Positions 61,729 through 64,000 of a DNA stretch of 64,000 nt are shown piece by piece (position 1 is the stretch's first letter; the number at the start of each line of letters is the position of its first letter). The position numbers and the translations under genes were made by a program. The stretch comes from UBA1672 sp050633285 (lineage in GTDB: Bacteria > Pseudomonadota > Alphaproteobacteria > Micavibrionales > Micavibrionaceae). A model generated the notes under the pieces. The model was not told the origin of the DNA. It saw nothing but the letters and a program-made list of their open reading frames with translations, and searched no databases. The stretch lies in assembly GCA_050633285.1 (NCBI GenBank), contig JBOEGG010000005.1:310001-374000 (forward strand), read 5' to 3'.

Positions 61729-63138
61729 TTATAACAGTTTTCTTACATCTGTTAATTTTCCTGTGATTGCAGCAGCGGCGGCCATTGCGGGGCTGAGTAG
61801 GTGCGTGCGCCCGCCACGTCCTTGACGGCCTTCGAAATTCCGGTTTGACGTTGATGCACATCGTTCGCCCGGGTTTAGTTGGTCGGGGTTCATGCCAAGG
61901 CACATGGAACAACCAGGTTCGCGCCAATCAAAGCCGGCCTCAATCAGAATATCGGCGATGCCTTCTTCTTCGGCCATTGCTTTTACAAGGCCAGAGCCGG
62001 GAACCACCATTGCTTCTATAACGTTATCAGCAATTTTTTTACCTTTGGCGATCTCGGCGACGGCACGTAAATCTTCGATGCGGCCATTGGTGCATGAGCC
62101 AATGAAGACTTTGTCGATTGTGATGTCCTGAATGGTTGTGCCTGCTTCTAGCCCCATGTAATCAAGCATACGCTCTACGGATGTTTGTTTGTTAGGGTCA
62201 TCGAAGTCTGTCGGGGCAGGGACGCTGCCATTAATTGATACGACATCTTCGGGGGTTGTACCCCATGTTACGGTGGGGGTGATATCTTTTGCTTCAATTA
62301 CAATTTCTTTGTCATATGTAGCGCCATCATCAGAGAAGAGTGTTTTCCAATAGGCAACGGCTTTATCAAACTCTTCACCTTTTGGAGCCATAGGGCGACC
62401 TTTGATGTAGTTGAATGTGGTTTCGTCGGGTGCGATTAGCCCTGCGCGTGCACCGCCCTCAATTGACATGTTACAAACAGTCATGCGTCCTTCCATAGAT
62501 AGATCGCGGAAAGCCTCACCTGCATATTCAATGACATGGCCAGTACCGCCAGCGGTGCCAATCTCGCCAATAATAGCGAGGATCATATCTTTTGCAGTTA
62601 CGCCTGTGGGGAGTGCGCCATTTACGGTGATGCGCATATTCTTGGCAGGTTTTTGAATGAGTGTCTGTGTTGCAAGGACGTGCTCAACTTCGGATGTACC
62701 AATACCAAAGGCAAGTGCGCCGAACGCACCGTGTGTTGATGTGTGGCTGTCACCACAAACAATGGTCATGCCGGGTTGGGTGAAGCCTTGTTCCGGGCCA
62801 ATAATGTGGACAATACCCTGTCTTTTATCTGTTAGGTCGAAAAGCTCAACGCCGAAGTCTTCACAGTTTTTGCGCAAAGTTTCGATTTGGATACGGCTGT
62901 CCTCTTCTTCGATAGGTTTGCTACGGTCTGTTGTCGGGACGTTGTGATCCATAACGGCCAGTGTGTTGTTTAACTGGCGCACCTGGCGACCTGCCATGCG
63001 TAATCCCTCGAATGCTTGGGGGGAGGTCACTTCGTGCACGAGGTGACGGTCAATATATATTAAGCATGTGCCGTTTTCATCACGTTGTATAACGTGGTCA
63101 TCCCAAATTTTTTGATAGAGTGTGCGTGGTGTGCTCAT
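61729..63138 (-). CDS. leuC: 3-isopropylmalate dehydratase large subunit
   Basis: A 469-residue [4Fe-4S] aconitase-fold subunit that isomerises 2- to 3-isopropylmalate. The start IWDDHVIQRDENGTCLIYID is typical; GDSHTSTHGAFGALAFGIG follows near 130-148. The cluster cysteines are in GSCTNGR and in the GCSMCLGMNPD loop near residues 403-413, and NFEGRQGRGGRTHLLSP closes the active site. First gene of the leuC-leuD-leuB unit with a recognisable promoter 33-60 bases upstream. Confidence 0.97.
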   Translation of the reverse strand: MSTPRTLYQKIWDDHVIQRDENGTCLIYIDRHLVHEVTSPQAFEGLRMAGRQVRQLNNTLAVMDHNVPTTDRSKPIEEEDSRIQIETLRKNCEDFGVELFDLTDKRQGIVHIIGPEQGFTQPGMTIVCGDSHTSTHGAFGALAFGIGTSEVEHVLATQTLIQKPAKNMRITVNGALPTGVTAKDMILAIIGEIGTAGGTGHVIEYAGEAFRDLSMEGRMTVCNMSIEGGARAGLIAPDETTFNYIKGRPMAPKGEEFDKAVAYWKTLFSDDGATYDKEIVIEAKDITPTVTWGTTPEDVVSINGSVPAPTDFDDPNKQTSVERMLDYMGLEAGTTIQDITIDKVFIGSCTNGRIEDLRAVAEIAKGKKIADNVIEAMVVPGSGLVKAMAEEEGIADILIEAGFDWREPGCSMCLGMNPDQLNPGERCASTSNRNFEGRQGRGGRTHLLSPAMAAAAAITGKLTDVRKLL

Positions 63139-63170
63139 CGCTTAATACCCGTATTTGTCTGAATTATTGG

Positions 63171-63198
63171 ATTATAGGGTATAATTTGAAATTATCAA
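63171..63198 (-). promoter_or_regulatory. Sigma-70-type promoter of leuC, with palindrome in the spacer
   Basis: On the minus strand TTGATA (63198-63193) and a perfect TATAAT (63176-63171) are separated by 16 bases, about 33 bases upstream of the leuC ATG. The 15-base palindrome ATAATTTgAAATTAT at 63181-63195 covers the spacer and part of the -35 element, so a repressor could bind there. No leucine-rich leader peptide is seen. Confidence 0.6.
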
Positions 63199-63311
63199 TT
63201 TGTCGAGGTCTGGAAAAAACTATTTGCATTTATATTGCGTTTTAGTGCATTCTTGAAAGAAAATTATGTGGTTATTGGGTGTAGCCATTATAAAATTAAG
63301 AGGGTGAAATT

Positions 63312-63959
63312 ATGGCTGGCTTAGATTTAGCTGAATTATTTGAAAGCGATACAGATGCAAAAGCGTACGAAATTCATGTCGTGGCGCAGGATCGTGATGG
63401 CAATTTTGTTGATGTTAACCTTGGTCTGGATCAGAGAATGGCACAGTATTATAAGGAACACCAAAACTTACCAGAGCTAGATGCACAAAAATTGAAGGCG
63501 GATTATCCTGATAAGTTTCCCGGGCAGCCGGAAGAAGGCGTCACTTATGTTGATTATGAAGCTTTTAAAGAAGCTGTACGCTCTGATTATAATCAGGCAA
63601 TGGGCGATGCAGGTGCCTCTCTTGTTACGATGAGGGCAGAAGCGGGTGTTGGTGATAATTCTTATGCGTTTGAGCATGTTGAAGATATTACCGACCCAAA
63701 TGCACTTGATTGGGAAAGTACGCATCGTTGGCTTGATGGTTTGACACATTATGGTGATGATGAGATGCAGGCCACTGCGAGTGATGCTTTGCAGAGATTA
63801 GAGGATTCAGGTTCTATGGCGCAGAAGGTTGCGGTGTTTAATTTTGAAGTTGTTAAACCTGAAACACCTTGGCATGAGGTTCCGGAGCAATTCGATTTTT
63901 CTGAATATCGTATTGATGAAACGGTTGGCGGAACCGGCATGGAAATTAAGCCACAGTAA
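63312..63959 (+). CDS. Acidic cysteine-free orphan protein
   Basis: A 215-residue protein that I do not recognise. It has no signal peptide, membrane segment or Cys residue and is strongly acidic. AGAGGGTG lies 6 bases before the ATG, so translation is likely. The first 60 residues look alpha/beta (EIHVVAQDRDGNFVDVNLG), the centre is helical with Tyr and Asp clusters, and the end returns to beta with EVVKPETPWHEVPEQF. It is divergent from leuC. It shares overall composition with the 701-residue orphan at 22936-25041 but I see no alignable sequence between them. Confidence 0.6.
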   Translation: MAGLDLAELFESDTDAKAYEIHVVAQDRDGNFVDVNLGLDQRMAQYYKEHQNLPELDAQKLKADYPDKFPGQPEEGVTYVDYEAFKEAVRSDYNQAMGDAGASLVTMRAEAGVGDNSYAFEHVEDITDPNALDWESTHRWLDGLTHYGDDEMQATASDALQRLEDSGSMAQKVAVFNFEVVKPETPWHEVPEQFDFSEYRIDETVGGTGMEIKPQ

Positions 63960-64000
63960 GGCTTTATCTTAACACTGTATAAACCTCTTTGTTCTACACT

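Noticed and set aside
63139..63311. Leucine leader peptide and attenuator before leuC
   Set aside because: No short frame with a run of leucine codons and no terminator/antiterminator pair; a plain promoter explains the region better.
1..64000. Mobile elements, prophage, CRISPR arrays, rRNA genes
   Set aside because: No transposase, integrase or phage gene, no regularly spaced direct repeats and no rRNA-like sequence were seen anywhere in the window.

Overview
The window looks like chromosomal core DNA of a low-to-moderate GC alphaproteobacterium. The evidence is gene order: carA / yqeY / dnaG / rpoD, leuC-leuD-leuB, ispH ... rnhA, and yajC-secD-secF followed by the bacterial counterparts of the complex I assembly factors NDUFAF3 and NDUFAF6. 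The type IV pilus locus and the many unrecognised proteins fit a lineage away from the well-studied Rhizobiales or Rhodobacterales (a Micavibrio-like group is possible), but I cannot fix the taxon from sequence alone. I see no phage, insertion sequence, integron, CRISPR array or rRNA operon.

Layout. 1-1440 (minus): the start of xseB cut by the left edge, gmhA and a lipoprotein. 1550-4340 (plus): ispH, a P-loop protein in the place where thrB often sits, rnhA, and an orphan. 4354-11036 (minus): class A penicillin-binding protein, GNAT acetyltransferase, MgtE magnesium channel, MaeB malic enzyme, and tRNA-Leu(GAG). 11154-12730: lipB and a convergent N-formylglutamate amidohydrolase. 12830-25041 (plus): a long run of serS, a DUF4153 membrane protein, pcm, a LysM/M23 lipoprotein, a DUF3592 protein, yajC-secD-secF, the NDUFAF3 homologue and a 701-residue cysteine-free orphan. 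sodB (minus) then separates these from the NDUFAF6 homologue and a small orphan. 27059-34970 (minus): SIMPL protein, greA, carB, a protein built from six Fis-type helix-turn-helix modules, carA. 35058-41673 (plus): yqeY, dnaG, rpoD, a secreted orphan and a type II (eukaryotic-type) glutamine synthetase; a 39-codon gene lies on the minus strand before dnaG.

41877-58642 is a nearly self-contained type IV pilus locus: assembly ATPase (PilB/GspE), platform protein (PilC/GspF), a PilM-PilN-like fused protein, PilO-like, PilP/GspC-like, an ABC ATPase, a TPR protein, prepilin peptidase, PilT, PilU, a lipoprotein secretin, an ABC-2 permease, a TPR-like protein, a membrane-bound AraC-type regulator and a major-pilin-like protein. 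58709-63138 (minus): SPFH/NfeD pair and leuB-leuD-leuC behind a good sigma-70-like promoter. An orphan, again cysteine-free, closes the window.

The most unusual items are: (1) the six-module Fis-type HTH protein lying between carA and carB, with no sensor or ATPase domain; (2) the pilus locus with an ABC transporter whose ATPase and permease genes are embedded separately, a PilM/PilN-like fusion, weak or missing canonical start codons on motor genes, and a seven-helix AraC regulator facing the pilin gene across perfect DNA dyads; (3) a 13-bp perfect inverted repeat immediately flanking tRNA-Leu that would pair the 5' leader with the encoded CCA end; (4) an unlisted 39-codon gene with a strong ribosome-binding site. 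All functional statements are from reading motifs; no database search was run.
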